A stretch of 64,000 bases of DNA from positions 919,501 through 983,500 of the forward strand of contig NZ_AP014809.1 of assembly GCF_002355515.1 (NCBI RefSeq), read 5' to 3'. The stretch is from Methylorubrum populi (GTDB lineage: Bacteria; Pseudomonadota; Alphaproteobacteria; Rhizobiales; Beijerinckiaceae). A program made the position numbers and the translations under genes. The notes under the pieces are model-generated. The model did not search any database, was not told where the DNA came from, and was given only the letters and a program-made list of their open reading frames with translations. Below are positions 7,590 through 18,872 of the stretch, piece by piece. Every line of letters starts with the position of its first letter. Position 1 is the stretch's first letter.

Positions 7590-8861
7590 TCAAGCGTCGC
7601 GTGGGCCGGTCGATAGGGTGGACTCGGTCACCGCCGTCACCGCCCCGATCAGGCGATCGAGGTCCGCCTCGTCGATGGTGAGCGCGGGAGTGAGATAGAC
7701 GATGTCCCCGAACGGCCGCACCCAGACGCCGCGCTCGACGAAGCGCCGCTTCAGGTCGGCGAGGTCGGGGGCCTGCGCGAACTGCACCGCGCCGATGGCG
7801 CCGAGCACCCGCACGTCCCGCACCCCGGCGAGCCGGCGCAGGGGCGCGAGACCCGCCTCCAGGCGCGCGGCGATGGCGCGAACTTGGGTCAAGCGCGGCT
7901 CGATCTCGAACAGGTCGAGGCTGGCATTGGCGGCCGCGCAGGCGAGCGGGTTCGCCATGAAGGTCGGGCCGTGCATCAGCGCCGCCGCGGGGTCGTCCGA
8001 CCAGAAGGCGGAGAAGATCTCGGTGGTGGCGACGGTGGCGGCGAGCGCCATCGTGCCGCCGGTGAGCGCCTTCGACAGGCAGAGGATATCGGGCACGACG
8101 CCCGCCTGCTCGCAGGCGAACATCGTCCCCGTGCGGCCGAACCCCGTGAAGATCTCGTCGGCGATGAGCGGCAGGCCGTGGCGGCGGGCGAGGCGCGCGA
8201 CCGTGGCGAGAACCTCCGGCGGATGCGCCAGCATCCCGCCGGCGCCCTGCACCAGCGGCTCGACGATCACCGCCGCGAGCTCGTGGCGATGGCGGGCGAG
8301 GGCCGCGTCGAGCGCAGCCTCCGCCTCGGCCGTGCGGGGCAGATCGCAAAAAACCTGGCTCGGCAGGTAGGTGCCGAAGCGGCGGTGCATCCCCTCCTCC
8401 GGGTCGCAGGCCGACATCGCGCCCATCGTGTCGCCGTGATAGCCGCCGCGGAAGGCGAGCACCCGCGTGCGGCCGGCCTCGCCGCGGTTGAGCCAGAGCT
8501 GCACCGCCATCTTCAGGGCGACCTCGACGGCGACCGAGCCGGAATCGGTGAAGAAGACGTGGTTGAGATCGCCCGGCAGCAGCGCGGCGAGGCGTGCGCC
8601 CAGCCGCTCGGCCGGGGCATGGGTGAGCCCGCCGAACATGACATGCGGCATGCGGATGAGCTGGTCGGCCATCGCCGCCGCGATGTGCGGGTGATTGTAG
8701 CCGTGCACCGCCGTCCACCACGAGGCGATGCCGTCGATCAGTTCGCGCCCGCCCCTGAGCGTGATGCGCGTCCCCCGCGTCGCGATCGCCTCCAGGGGCG
8801 GCGCGGCGGTTTTCATCTGGGTGTAGGGGCGCCAGAGGTGGTGGCTGTCGAGCGCGGTCAT
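7590..8861 (-). CDS. bioA: Adenosylmethionine-8-amino-7-oxononanoate aminotransferase
   Basis: 423 aa, fold-type I PLP enzyme. It uses SAM as amino donor to convert 8-amino-7-oxononanoate to 7,8-diaminopelargonate in biotin synthesis. Diagnostic features: HLWRPYTQMK at the N-terminus, WWTAVHGYNHP, FTDSGSVAVE, the FRGGYHGDTMG loop, the IADEIFTGFGRTG Asp motif and the PLP lysine in CLSKALTGG. ATG at 8861 gives the canonical N-terminus; upstream codons read repeat DNA. It is the only biotin gene on this side of the gcv operon; bioF is 5.5 kb away on the opposite strand. Confidence 0.95.
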   Translation of the reverse strand: MTALDSHHLWRPYTQMKTAAPPLEAIATRGTRITLRGGRELIDGIASWWTAVHGYNHPHIAAAMADQLIRMPHVMFGGLTHAPAERLGARLAALLPGDLNHVFFTDSGSVAVEVALKMAVQLWLNRGEAGRTRVLAFRGGYHGDTMGAMSACDPEEGMHRRFGTYLPSQVFCDLPRTAEAEAALDAALARHRHELAAVIVEPLVQGAGGMLAHPPEVLATVARLARRHGLPLIADEIFTGFGRTGTMFACEQAGVVPDILCLSKALTGGTMALAATVATTEIFSAFWSDDPAAALMHGPTFMANPLACAAANASLDLFEIEPRLTQVRAIAARLEAGLAPLRRLAGVRDVRVLGAIGAVQFAQAPDLADLKRRFVERGVWVRPFGDIVYLTPALTIDEADLDRLIGAVTAVTESTLSTGPRDA

Positions 8862-8904
8862 GCGCGGGGATTGAGGGGTGGCGCGGACGGAGTCAAACGC
8901 GTCA

Positions 8905-9054
8905 GCCCTTCCCTCTCCCCTCTGCGGGAGAGGGTGGCCCCGAAGGGGTCGGGTGAGGGGCTGACTCCGCACTCTTCGGAAGCGTCGCCCCCCTCTCCCG
9001 CCTGCTCCGCGGGCACCCTTCCCCGCAAAGGGGGGAGGGTGTCCATGCGGCGCA
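8905..9054. repeat. REP-like palindromic element, copy A
   Basis: About 150 bp built from ccctctcccctctgcgggag / gagggtggccccgaaggggtc and a second complementary half rich in ccctctcccgc...ggggggagggtg. It lies between bioA and the end of gcvP and can fold into strong hairpins. Related copies are at 11932 and 24200. It may act as a transcription or mRNA-stability boundary, but that is inference. Confidence 0.75.
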
Positions 9055-9057
9055 GCC

Positions 9058-11904
<2,847 letters not shown>

Positions 11905-11931
11905 CGGATGCCTCTCGGGCGAAAGCTTCGG

Positions 11932-12056
11932 CTTTCCCTCTCCCCTTCGCGGGAGCGGGTGCTCGCGGAGCGGGCGGATGAGGGGCCGGCTCGGGTCCCT
12001 CCGGACATGGCGCTCCCCTCTCCCGACCCTCGCTGACGCGAGGGCCACCCTCCCAC
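11932..12056. repeat. REP-like palindromic element, copy B
   Basis: About 125 bp between gcvH and gcvP, with ccctctccccttcgcgggag, gaggggccggctcgggtccc and a downstream complementary half. The central words gaggggccggctc and ctccgga are shared with copy C at 24200, which shows one family. It lies inside the gcv transcript. Confidence 0.75.
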
Positions 12057-12146
12057 CCCCCAATCCGGGCCTGCCCGACTTGGGCAGATGCTTTCCGGAT
12101 TTCGGGCAAGCCGGAGATCCGTCGGGGGAAGGGATTGGCGGACGCG

Positions 12147-12509
12147 CTACTTCGCGAACGCGGCGTAGGCCGCCTCGTCCATCAGCGCGTCCATGGCGGA
12201 GGCGTCGTCGAGCTTGAGCCGGTAGAGCCAGCCCGCGCCCTGCGGGTCGGCCCCGACCGAGGCCGGATCGGACAAAGCCGCCTCATTGACCTCGGTCACC
12301 TCGCCGGAGAGCGGCGCGTAGACGTCGGAGGCCGCCTTGACGGACTCGACCACCGCCGCCGCCTCGCCCTTGGTGAGCCGGGCGCCGACCTTCGGCAGCT
12401 CGACGAAGACGAGGTCGCCGAGCTGTTCGGCGGCATGCGCCGTGATGCCGACCGTGGCGACGTCGCCGTCGAGGCGCAGCCATTCGTGCTCGTCGGTGAA
12501 ACGCAGCAT
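12147..12509 (-). CDS. gcvH: Glycine cleavage system H protein
   Basis: 120 aa lipoyl carrier that shuttles the aminomethyl group between GcvP, GcvT and the L-protein. The N-terminus has FTDEHEWL and the lipoylation lysine lies in [14 protein letters not shown] near residue 60, followed by the [10 protein letters not shown] loop. ATG at 12509. It begins 26 bp after gcvT ends and is co-transcribed with it. Confidence 0.97.
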   Translation of the reverse strand: MLRFTDEHEWLRLDGDVATVGITAHAAEQLGDLVFVELPKVGARLTKGEAAAVVESVKAASDVYAPLSGEVTEVNEAALSDPASVGADPQGAGWLYRLKLDDASAMDALMDEAAYAAFAK

Positions 12510-12535
12510 GGTTCGAACTCCTGGTCTGAAGACAA

Positions 12536-13714
12536 TCAGCCGCGCTTGAAGCCGGCCGGGACGAAGGGGAGCGGGGAGACGACGAGGGGCAGACGCTGTC
12601 CGCGCACTTCCGCGAAGATGCGGGTGCCGGGGGCGGCAAGCGCCGCCGGCAGGGTGCCCATGGCGACGGGCGCGCCGAGGGTCGGGCCGAAGCCGCCGGA
12701 GGTGACGCGGCCGATCGGCTCGCCGCCGGCCTCCGCGGCAAAGAGCGGGGCTTCCGCCCGCACCGGCGCGCGGCCCTCGGGGCGCAGGCCGACGCGGCGG
12801 TGGGCCGGGCCCGCCTCCATCTCGGCAAGGATGCGGTCCGCGCCGGGAAATCCGCCCTCGCGGACGCCGCCCCGGCGGCGGACGAGTGAGATTGCCCAGG
12901 CGAGGCTCGCCTCGACCGGGCTGGTGCCGGCGTCGATGTCGGCGCCGTGCAGGGGAAGGCCGGCTTCGAGGCGCAGGGAATCGCGGGCGCCGAGGCCTAC
13001 GGGCATCACCTCGGGCGCGGCGAGCAACGCCTCGGCCACCGCCTCGGCGCGCTCGGCCGGCACGGCGATCTCGAACCCGTCCTCGCCGGTATAACCGGAG
13101 CGGCTGACGAGGCAGGGCGTACCGAGGATATCGACCGCGCGCACATCCATGAAGCGCATCGCCGCGGTTTCCGGGGCGAGGCGGGCGAGCACCTCGGCGG
13201 CCTTCGGCCCCTGCAGCGCGATCAGCGCGTCCGGCACGAGCGCCACGTCGATGCTCTCGGGGCAATTCGCCCGGATGCGCGCGAGGTCGGCGGCCTTGTT
13301 GGCGGCGTTGACGACCACGTGGAGCCGGTCGGGCAGGCGCGCCACCATCAAGTCGTCGAGGATGCCGCCGGCCTCGTCCGTGAGAAAGCCGTAGCGCTGG
13401 CGCCCGATTCCGAGGCCGAGGATGTCGATTGGGATCAGCGCTTCGAGAGCATGGGCCGCATCGGCGACATCACCGGAGCGGGGCGTCACGGCGATCTGGC
13501 CCATATGCGACACGTCGAAGAAGCCGGCCGCCGCCCGCGTGTGCAGGTGCTCCTTCAAGAGCCCTGCCGGGTATTGCAGCGGCATCGCGTAGCCCGCGAA
13601 CGGCACCATCTTGGCGCCGAGGCGCAGGTGGAGCGCGTGCAGCGGCGTCTGGGCCAGCAGATCAGCAGGGCTGGGGGCGGCAGGGCTCACGGCCCCGGAA
13701 GCTTGCGGACTCAT
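12536..13714 (-). CDS. gcvT: Glycine cleavage system T protein (aminomethyltransferase)
   Basis: 392 aa. It transfers the methylene group from GcvH to tetrahydrofolate and releases ammonia. Visible motifs include [21 protein letters not shown], the folate-binding [12 protein letters not shown] and [19 protein letters not shown] at 13714 was preferred to an upstream in-frame start at 13771, which would lie next to the riboswitch expression platform. First gene of gcvTHP. Confidence 0.95.
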   Translation of the reverse strand: MSPQASGAVSPAAPSPADLLAQTPLHALHLRLGAKMVPFAGYAMPLQYPAGLLKEHLHTRAAAGFFDVSHMGQIAVTPRSGDVADAAHALEALIPIDILGLGIGRQRYGFLTDEAGGILDDLMVARLPDRLHVVVNAANKAADLARIRANCPESIDVALVPDALIALQGPKAAEVLARLAPETAAMRFMDVRAVDILGTPCLVSRSGYTGEDGFEIAVPAERAEAVAEALLAAPEVMPVGLGARDSLRLEAGLPLHGADIDAGTSPVEASLAWAISLVRRRGGVREGGFPGADRILAEMEAGPAHRRVGLRPEGRAPVRAEAPLFAAEAGGEPIGRVTSGGFGPTLGAPVAMGTLPAALAAPGTRIFAEVRGQRLPLVVSPLPFVPAGFKRG

Positions 13715-13780
13715 CGGGCACTCCACGACAGACGGATCTTGCCCGCCGGCCGGCTGGCAAGTTGCCCCCATCTGTCGCGC

Positions 13781-13957
13781 TTACCTGAGAGCTTCCCTCA
13801 CCCGTGGCCGAGCGAGGTTTCTCCTTCGGTGGACGCCGGACGGCGCCTCTCTCCAGATTGTCCAACGATACGGTGATTGTGCCTGAGAGTTTCCGGGGGT
13901 GGTTGCTCCGTCGGCGCCATAACCTCTCTTCCGAGCGGCCTGGGCTCTCCCGTATCG
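13781..13957 (-). promoter_or_regulatory. Tandem glycine riboswitch upstream of gcvT
   Basis: Read on the minus strand, two similar aptamers follow each other. The first (about 13957-13880) begins cgggagagccc and ends ggaaactctcaggca, with gccgacggagcaacc between. The second (about 13857-13781) begins ctggagagagg, has ccaccgaaggagaaacc and ends agctctcaggtaa. These are the conserved P1/P3a words of glycine riboswitches. About 66 nt separate the second aptamer from the gcvT ATG, room for an expression platform. Glycine binding would switch on glycine cleavage. Confidence 0.93.
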
Positions 13958-14020
13958 TCTGTATCGGACGGCCTGACGCTCGCACGGTGCGAACCGCGCC
14001 GCAAGCCGCCCGCGTGACGA

Positions 14021-14245
14021 TCACCACCGCATGTTGCGGAAGCGGCAGTAGCCGCGGAAGGACTGGTAGCCCGCCGGGCAGCGGCGGACGCAGGCCCCGG
14101 CCGCATATTTCAGCGGTGGCCGGCAGGCATTGCGGAAGCGCTGCTCGCCGAACAGGTAGGATTGGGCCGGACCGGCGGAGGCCGGTACCGTGATCGCGAA
14201 GGCACCGGCCAGGAGCAGGACAGCCAGGATGAGGCAACGCAGCAT
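14021..14245 (-). CDS. Small exported cysteine-containing protein
   Basis: 74 aa. The N-terminus MLRCLILAVLLLAGAF is a clear signal sequence with cleavage likely after PASA. The mature part of about 50 residues is basic and has four Cys (FRNACRPP, GACVRRCPAGY, YCRFRN), suggesting disulfides in the periplasm. ATG at 14245. Function unknown; no enzyme motif is visible. It is divergent from bioF. Confidence 0.65.
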   Translation of the reverse strand: MLRCLILAVLLLAGAFAITVPASAGPAQSYLFGEQRFRNACRPPLKYAAGACVRRCPAGYQSFRGYCRFRNMRW

Positions 14246-14346
14246 GGCGGCGTGTTCCGAGAGAGGTGGAGCAACGCGCCGCCCCGCGCCGGGTTCACGC
14301 CGGCCGGCGGCTTGACATCCCCCGGGACCCGTCGCCTTCAGGCGCC

Positions 14347-15498
14347 ATGTCGCCGAACCACTCGCACAGCCTCGACGCCTTCGCCGCGGAAAAGCTCGCC
14401 GGCCTGGAGGCCGCCGCCCTGCGCCGCCGGCTGGTCGTGACCGCCCGCGGCGCCGAGGCGGCGGCCGAGCGGAGCGGCCGCCGCCTCGTCTCGTTCTCCT
14501 GCAACGACTATCTCGGCCTTGCCCACGATCCGCGGGTGATCGCGGCCGCCTCCGATGCCCTCGCGCGTTACGGCGCGGGCGCGGGCGCCTCCCGGCTGGT
14601 GACCGGCAACGCCCCTCCCCTGGCGGCGCTGGAGGCGCGGCTCGCCCGGCACAAGGGCAAGGAGGCGGCCCTGGTCTTCGGCTCCGGCTACCTCGCCAAT
14701 CTCGGCATCGCCCCGGCCCTGGTCGGCGCGGGAGACCTGATCCTGATCGACGACCTCGGCCATTCCTGCCTGTTCGCGGGAGCGAAGATGTCGGGCGCAC
14801 AGGTCGTACGCTTCGCCCACAACGACGGCGCGCAGCTGCGCGCCCTGCTCGCCGAGCATCGCGGCGCGGCGCGGCGGGCGCTGATCCTCACCGAGCGGGT
14901 GTTCAGCATGGACGGCGACCGGGCGCCGCTCGCCGAGATCCTGGCGCTCGCCGGCGAGTACGATGCCTGGACGCTGGTGGACGACGCCCACGGTCTGGGC
15001 GTGGTCGAGCCCGGCTCGCGGGCGCCACTCGAGATGGGGACGCTGTCGAAGACGCTCGGCTCCTACGGCGGCTATCTCTGCGCCTCGCGGCCGGTGATCG
15101 ACCTGCTGACGAGCCGGGCCCGCAGCTTCGTCTACACCACCGGCCTGCCGCCGGCCTCCGCCGCCGCCGCGCTCGCCGCCCTGGAGATCGTCGAGGCCGA
15201 GCCGGAGCGCGCCGCCCGCCCCCTGGCCCTCGCCCGCCGCTTCACCGCGCGGCTCGGGTTGCCGGAGGCGGAGAGCCCGATCGTGCCCGTCCTCGTCGGC
15301 GAAGCCGAGGCGGCACTCGCCCTCTCGGCGGCTCTGGAGGCGCGCGGTTTCCTGGTCGTCGCGATCCGGCCGCCGACGGTAGCGGCGGGCACGGCACGCC
15401 TGCGGGTCGCCTTCTCGGCCGCCCATGACGAGGGGCAGGTCGATGCCCTCGCCGAGGCCGTGGCCTCACTGGCCCCCGATCGCGTCCGCGCCGGCTGA
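14347..15498 (+). CDS. bioF: 8-amino-7-oxononanoate synthase
   Basis: 383 aa alpha-oxoamine synthase. It condenses pimeloyl-ACP/CoA with alanine in biotin synthesis. Motifs: FSCNDYLGLAHDP, GAGASRLVTGN, the VDDAHGLGVV aspartate motif and the PLP lysine in GTLSKTLGSYGG. Other alpha-oxoamine synthases (Kbl, HemA, serine palmitoyltransferase) are less likely given the length and the nearby bioA. ATG at 14347. It stands alone on the plus strand and ends 6 bp before the convergent NlpC/P60 gene. Confidence 0.9.
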   Translation: MSPNHSHSLDAFAAEKLAGLEAAALRRRLVVTARGAEAAAERSGRRLVSFSCNDYLGLAHDPRVIAAASDALARYGAGAGASRLVTGNAPPLAALEARLARHKGKEAALVFGSGYLANLGIAPALVGAGDLILIDDLGHSCLFAGAKMSGAQVVRFAHNDGAQLRALLAEHRGAARRALILTERVFSMDGDRAPLAEILALAGEYDAWTLVDDAHGLGVVEPGSRAPLEMGTLSKTLGSYGGYLCASRPVIDLLTSRARSFVYTTGLPPASAAAALAALEIVEAEPERAARPLALARRFTARLGLPEAESPIVPVLVGEAEAALALSAALEARGFLVVAIRPPTVAAGTARLRVAFSAAHDEGQVDALAEAVASLAPDRVRAG

Positions 15499-15504
15499 GC
15501 GCCC

Positions 15505-16365
15505 TCAGGCGACCGGATCGAGCCGCCGGATCGAGGTGACGGCGCCGAAACTCTTGGCGGCGATGCGCTCGACCGCCTCGCGCAGCGGCTCGACCGCCAC
15601 CGCCATGTGGTGGCCGTTGGCGTGGATCAGCCGATCAGCGTCGAGCATCAGCCCGACATGGCCCTTCCAGAACACGAGATCGCCGCGCCGGAGCCCATCG
15701 AGCCCCGGCGGCAGGGCGTTGCCGAGCGCCCGCTCCTGCTGGTCGGCATCGCGCGGGCAGGCGCGTCCCGCCATCTGCAGGCAGAGTTGGACGAGGCCGG
15801 AGCAATCGAGGCCGAGGCTGGTGCGCCCGCCCCAGAGATAGGGCGTGCCGACGAGCCGCTCGGCGGTGGCCGCGAAATCCGGTTCGACGGCCCCGAGCGG
15901 CGCGGCGTGCCCGGCGAAAACGAAGCCGCCGCCGGCGAGCTGCCAGTACTCGCCCTCTTGCACCTGCGCTGCAAAGGCGGCGCCGAGGCTCAGATGAGCA
16001 ACATGCGGGCGCTTCAGGTCGGGCGCCGGATAGACGAAGGTGCGCAAGCTCGCGACCCGGTGGGTCGGCGCCGGATCGGCCGGCCCAAGCGCCGCCTCCG
16101 GCAGGTAGCCGACGTAACCGTCGCGAACGATCTGGACCCACGCGAAGCCGTGGCGGATCTCGAACACCGTCACGGCATCGCCCATCACCGCCTCGGTCTC
16201 GAGCCCGGCCTCGAGACGCGGCGCGCGGCGCAGCGGGGCAGCGGGAACGACGACCCGCGCCGGCTCTCCGGCAACGTAGCGCTCTGCCGCGACGATGCCC
16301 TTCAGGCGAAGGTCGGCGAGGTCGGGCCGGGCCGGAGTGAGGCGGGGGTCGGGAGCGTCTGGCAT
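15505..16365 (-). CDS. NlpC/P60 family peptidase with SH3 domain
   Basis: 286 aa, no signal peptide. An SH3-like module (about residues 35-165) precedes a C-terminal NlpC/P60 domain. The catalytic Cys is in TSLGLDCSGLVQ, the His in WKGHVGLML, and a third polar residue in HANGHHMAV. Such C40 peptidases cleave gamma-D-Glu-diaminopimelate bonds in muropeptides; without a signal it may recycle them in the cytoplasm. Related alphaproteobacterial proteins sit near leucyl aminopeptidase, which is not seen here. Confidence 0.88.
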   Translation of the reverse strand: MPDAPDPRLTPARPDLADLRLKGIVAAERYVAGEPARVVVPAAPLRRAPRLEAGLETEAVMGDAVTVFEIRHGFAWVQIVRDGYVGYLPEAALGPADPAPTHRVASLRTFVYPAPDLKRPHVAHLSLGAAFAAQVQEGEYWQLAGGGFVFAGHAAPLGAVEPDFAATAERLVGTPYLWGGRTSLGLDCSGLVQLCLQMAGRACPRDADQQERALGNALPPGLDGLRRGDLVFWKGHVGLMLDADRLIHANGHHMAVAVEPLREAVERIAAKSFGAVTSIRRLDPVA

Positions 16366-16678
16366 CGTGGGACGTGGGACTGACGCAGGATCGGGGCGGG
16401 ATTGGGGATGCGCTCGCTCGCAGCGTACGATTTCCGCCGCCCCGGTCGACCGAATCGCGGGTCACGCCATTTGCTGCGCCGCCGCGACACTTTGACCGTC
16501 GCGTGTCGAACCCCGCCGGAAGGCCGCGTCAACGAATGTGCTGGCGGCGCTCCTTGTCGGCGCGCATCCTGCATGCTCGACGAGCGGGGCGTCCGCCCGG
16601 CAGCCATGCGGCCGGCGGTCCGTCACGTCCGATTTGTGTGCAATGCACAAATCGGGCGGGCCGTCCTAAGATCGGTGC
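16366..16678. other. Intergenic stretch without a gene
   Basis: Between the divergent NlpC/P60 gene and the small gene at 16679. Apart from the palindrome at 16631-16653, no coding sequence, repeat or structured RNA was recognised. It should contain both promoters. Confidence 0.5.
16631..16653. promoter_or_regulatory. Palindrome, possible operator
   Basis: Perfect 8-bp arms gatttgtg / cacaaatc are separated by tgcaatg. It is AT-richer than its surroundings and lies 26 bp before the ATG of the next gene. There is no T-tract, so an operator or leader hairpin is more likely than a terminator. Confidence 0.4.
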
Positions 16679-17050
16679 ATGAAGACCGCGAGTCGTGCCG
16701 TGAAAAGAACCCCGAAGAGCTTCCAGGATCTGCCTCCGATCCGGGTGCGGCGCGAGCCGCCGACCGTCGCCGAGGCGGTCGCCGCCGCCCAGGACCTTGC
16801 CGACGACGTCGAGCAGCAGGTGGAGATCGCCTGCGGGCTGATCGGCCTGAGCGCGGACGAGGTGCGCCCGCACGTGGTCGCCGCGGCCAAGGCGGCGGCG
16901 GCGCGGCCCGCGCACCGGCCCCAGGAGCAGCGCATCCTGGCGCCAGCGAGCCCCAACCGCGCCCCGCCGCGTGCCGTCATCGTCGAGCGGCGCAGCCGCC
17001 CGACCGTGGTGGTCGAGCGCCGCAGCCGGCCCCTCGACACGCGCCGCTGA
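16679..17050 (+). CDS. Hypothetical basic protein
   Basis: 123 aa, not recognised. The first ~65 residues could form helices (PPTVAEAVAAAQDLADD, then EIACGLIGLSADEVRPHVV). The C-terminus is Arg/Pro-rich with a repeated IVERRSRP / VVERRSRP motif. No signal peptide, membrane segment or catalytic motif. The ordered helical half and GC3 pattern support real coding. A palindrome just upstream may regulate it. Confidence 0.6.
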   Translation: MKTASRAVKRTPKSFQDLPPIRVRREPPTVAEAVAAAQDLADDVEQQVEIACGLIGLSADEVRPHVVAAAKAAAARPAHRPQEQRILAPASPNRAPPRAVIVERRSRPTVVVERRSRPLDTRR

Positions 17051-17106
17051 GCCCTCTTCCGCGCCCTTCCGGCGGTCGCGGTAACCGGTCGGAGGGAGGC
17101 CCAGGC

Positions 17107-17793
17107 TCACCAGGGCAGCGCCTCGCCCCGGTAGTCGAGGAAGGCGAGATCGGTCCGGCCGGCCCTCGCCTCGATCACGTCCGCCAGCCCGGCCGCGCTC
17201 GTGGCGACGTCGAGGTCGGCGCCCTCGCCGCCCATGTCGGTGGCCACCCAGCCCGGATGCAGCAGCAGCACGCCGAAGCTCCGCTCGGCGTGGCGCGCGG
17301 CGAAGCTCCGGGCATTGGTGTTCAGCGCCGCCTTGCTGGCTCGATAGTTCTCCCAGCCGCCCTCGGTGTTGAGGCCGACGCTGCCGAGCACCGAGGACAT
17401 GAAGGCGAGTGTGCCACCGGGCAGCAGCCTGTCGCTGAAGGCCTCCGCGAACAGGATCGGGCTCACCGCGTTCGTGAGAAGGACCTGGGCGTGGACCGCC
17501 CGCGGCACCGTGTGAAGCGGCCGGTCCGATTCCCCCAGGACGCCGGCCACGACGAAGATCAGGTCGAAGGTTTCGCAATCCAGCCGGCCGTGCAGGGCGG
17601 CAACGGACGCATCGTCATCGATATCGACCGTCTCGACCCGTACCCCGCGCGTCGCGAGCCGTTCGAGGCCGGGCGCTCCCCCGCGCCGGGTTGCGGTGAC
17701 CCGCCAGCCACGCCGCAGGAAGGTCTCGGTGAGGCCGAGCCCGAGGCCGCGAGAGGCGCCGACGATCAGGGCGCTTCGTTCGGGATTCGTCAT
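17107..17793 (-). CDS. SDR family oxidoreductase
   Basis: 228 aa classical short-chain dehydrogenase. The cofactor motif GASRGLGLG is at residues 12-20 with RR after the second strand, suggesting NADP(H). The catalytic Ser is in MSSVLGS and the YRASK motif follows. The LHPGWVATDMGG segment is typical of C-factor/sniffer-like SDRs. Substrate unknown. It ends upstream of an MgtC gene on the same strand, about 60 bp apart from it. Confidence 0.88.
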   Translation of the reverse strand: MTNPERSALIVGASRGLGLGLTETFLRRGWRVTATRRGGAPGLERLATRGVRVETVDIDDDASVAALHGRLDCETFDLIFVVAGVLGESDRPLHTVPRAVHAQVLLTNAVSPILFAEAFSDRLLPGGTLAFMSSVLGSVGLNTEGGWENYRASKAALNTNARSFAARHAERSFGVLLLHPGWVATDMGGEGADLDVATSAAGLADVIEARAGRTDLAFLDYRGEALPW

Positions 17794-17856
17794 CGTCGCT
17801 GGACCGTGCTCGCACCGGGATACGCGTGTCGCCGTAGGCCCCGGCGCGGGGCCCGA

Positions 17857-18573
17857 TCAATCGCCCGTCTGCACCGTCCACGTGGCGTGGCGCACCTCCG
17901 GCCGCTTCTTCAGATCGGCCACCACGGCGTCGAGATCCTTGGAATGGACCGTCGTCGCGGTGAGTGTGGCGATGACGTCGACGGTGGTCTCGCCGCGCTC
18001 CTCCACCTCCGTGGTGCCGACGGGGTAGTCCGCCGCCTCCAGGCGCTCCACCAGCAGGTCGCGGGCGAGACCGGCCGCTTCGGCGGGCACCGTCACCTGC
18101 ACCTCGTAGGTCGCCTCCGTCGCGCTCTCGTCGATGGGGATGCGGTCGATCAGGTTGACGAGCGGGCGCAGCAGCGTGTTGCCCGCGAGCACGGCGATGG
18201 TGACGAAGCAGGCCTCCAGCGGCAGGTCGGCTCCGGAGAAGGCACCGACGGCGGCCGAGCACCAGAGGGTCGCGGCGGTGTTGAGGCCGCGCACGTTCAT
18301 GCCCTCCTTCATGATGACGCCGGCGCCGAGGAAGCCGATGCCGGAGACGACGTAGGCCACGACGCGGGTCGCTCCCTCGCCGCCGGTCAGCCGCATCCCG
18401 AGATCGACGAAGGCGGCGGCGCCCAGCGCCACCAGCACGGCGGTGCGCAGGCCCGCGCTGCGCTGCCGGTACTGCCGCTCGACCCCGATCAGGGTGCCGA
18501 GGCCGAAGGCGACCGCGAGGCTGATGCCGGAATTCAGGGCTTCGGGCGTGGGGAAGGGAAACGGGCCGGGCAT
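17857..18573 (-). CDS. MgtC/SapB family membrane protein
   Basis: 238 aa. The N-terminal MgtC domain has four to five membrane helices with the family motifs GTLIGVERQYRQRSAGLRT, GIGFLGAGVI and GLNTAATLW. The C-terminal ~85 residues form an ACT-like soluble domain. Family members affect magnesium homeostasis and membrane energetics; direct transport is not established. ATG at 18573 was chosen; the much longer open frame upstream to 19452 is antisense to the moxR gene. A gtgacg-aaa-cgtcac inverted repeat lies at 18640-18654. Confidence 0.85.
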   Translation of the reverse strand: MPGPFPFPTPEALNSGISLAVAFGLGTLIGVERQYRQRSAGLRTAVLVALGAAAFVDLGMRLTGGEGATRVVAYVVSGIGFLGAGVIMKEGMNVRGLNTAATLWCSAAVGAFSGADLPLEACFVTIAVLAGNTLLRPLVNLIDRIPIDESATEATYEVQVTVPAEAAGLARDLLVERLEAADYPVGTTEVEERGETTVDVIATLTATTVHSKDLDAVVADLKKRPEVRHATWTVQTGD

Positions 18574-18794
18574 CGGACCTTTCGGGGAGTGGTTCGGTAT
18601 CGCAGGTTTTCCCCGCTGTCGCACAAGCGTGACGGTTGCGTGACGAAACGTCACCGATCTGCGTGCGCCCGCTCGAATGCGGTCAATTTGCCCGTGGCCA
18701 GGGTCATGGCGCGGGATTGACGCGGCGACCGGGCAGCGGGCACACCGGCAGGATTGTGGGACCCATAAGAAAAACCCACGCTGAGGAGACGCAC

Positions 18795-18872
18795 ATGCGG
18801 CAGGATCGTTCTCCTGCGACGATGGCCGAGGTTCGACCGGCGCTCGGGGCGCTGGCAGAGGCGCGCGCATGA
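18795..18872 (+). CDS. Candidate 25-aa leader ORF coupled to moxR
   Basis: ATG at 18795 has a good GAGGAG ribosome site at 18783-18788, and the TGA overlaps the moxR ATG (ATGA). The peptide starts MRQDRSPATMAEVRP and has no known motif. moxR itself has no clear Shine-Dalgarno just upstream, so translation of this leader could deliver ribosomes to moxR. Too short to judge as a protein. Confidence 0.35.
   Translation: MRQDRSPATMAEVRPALGALAEARA

Noticed and set aside
16402..18720. 772-codon plus-strand open frame across several minus genes
   Set aside because: It runs through the SDR and MgtC genes and repeats of Arg/Gly/Ala with no recognisable fold.
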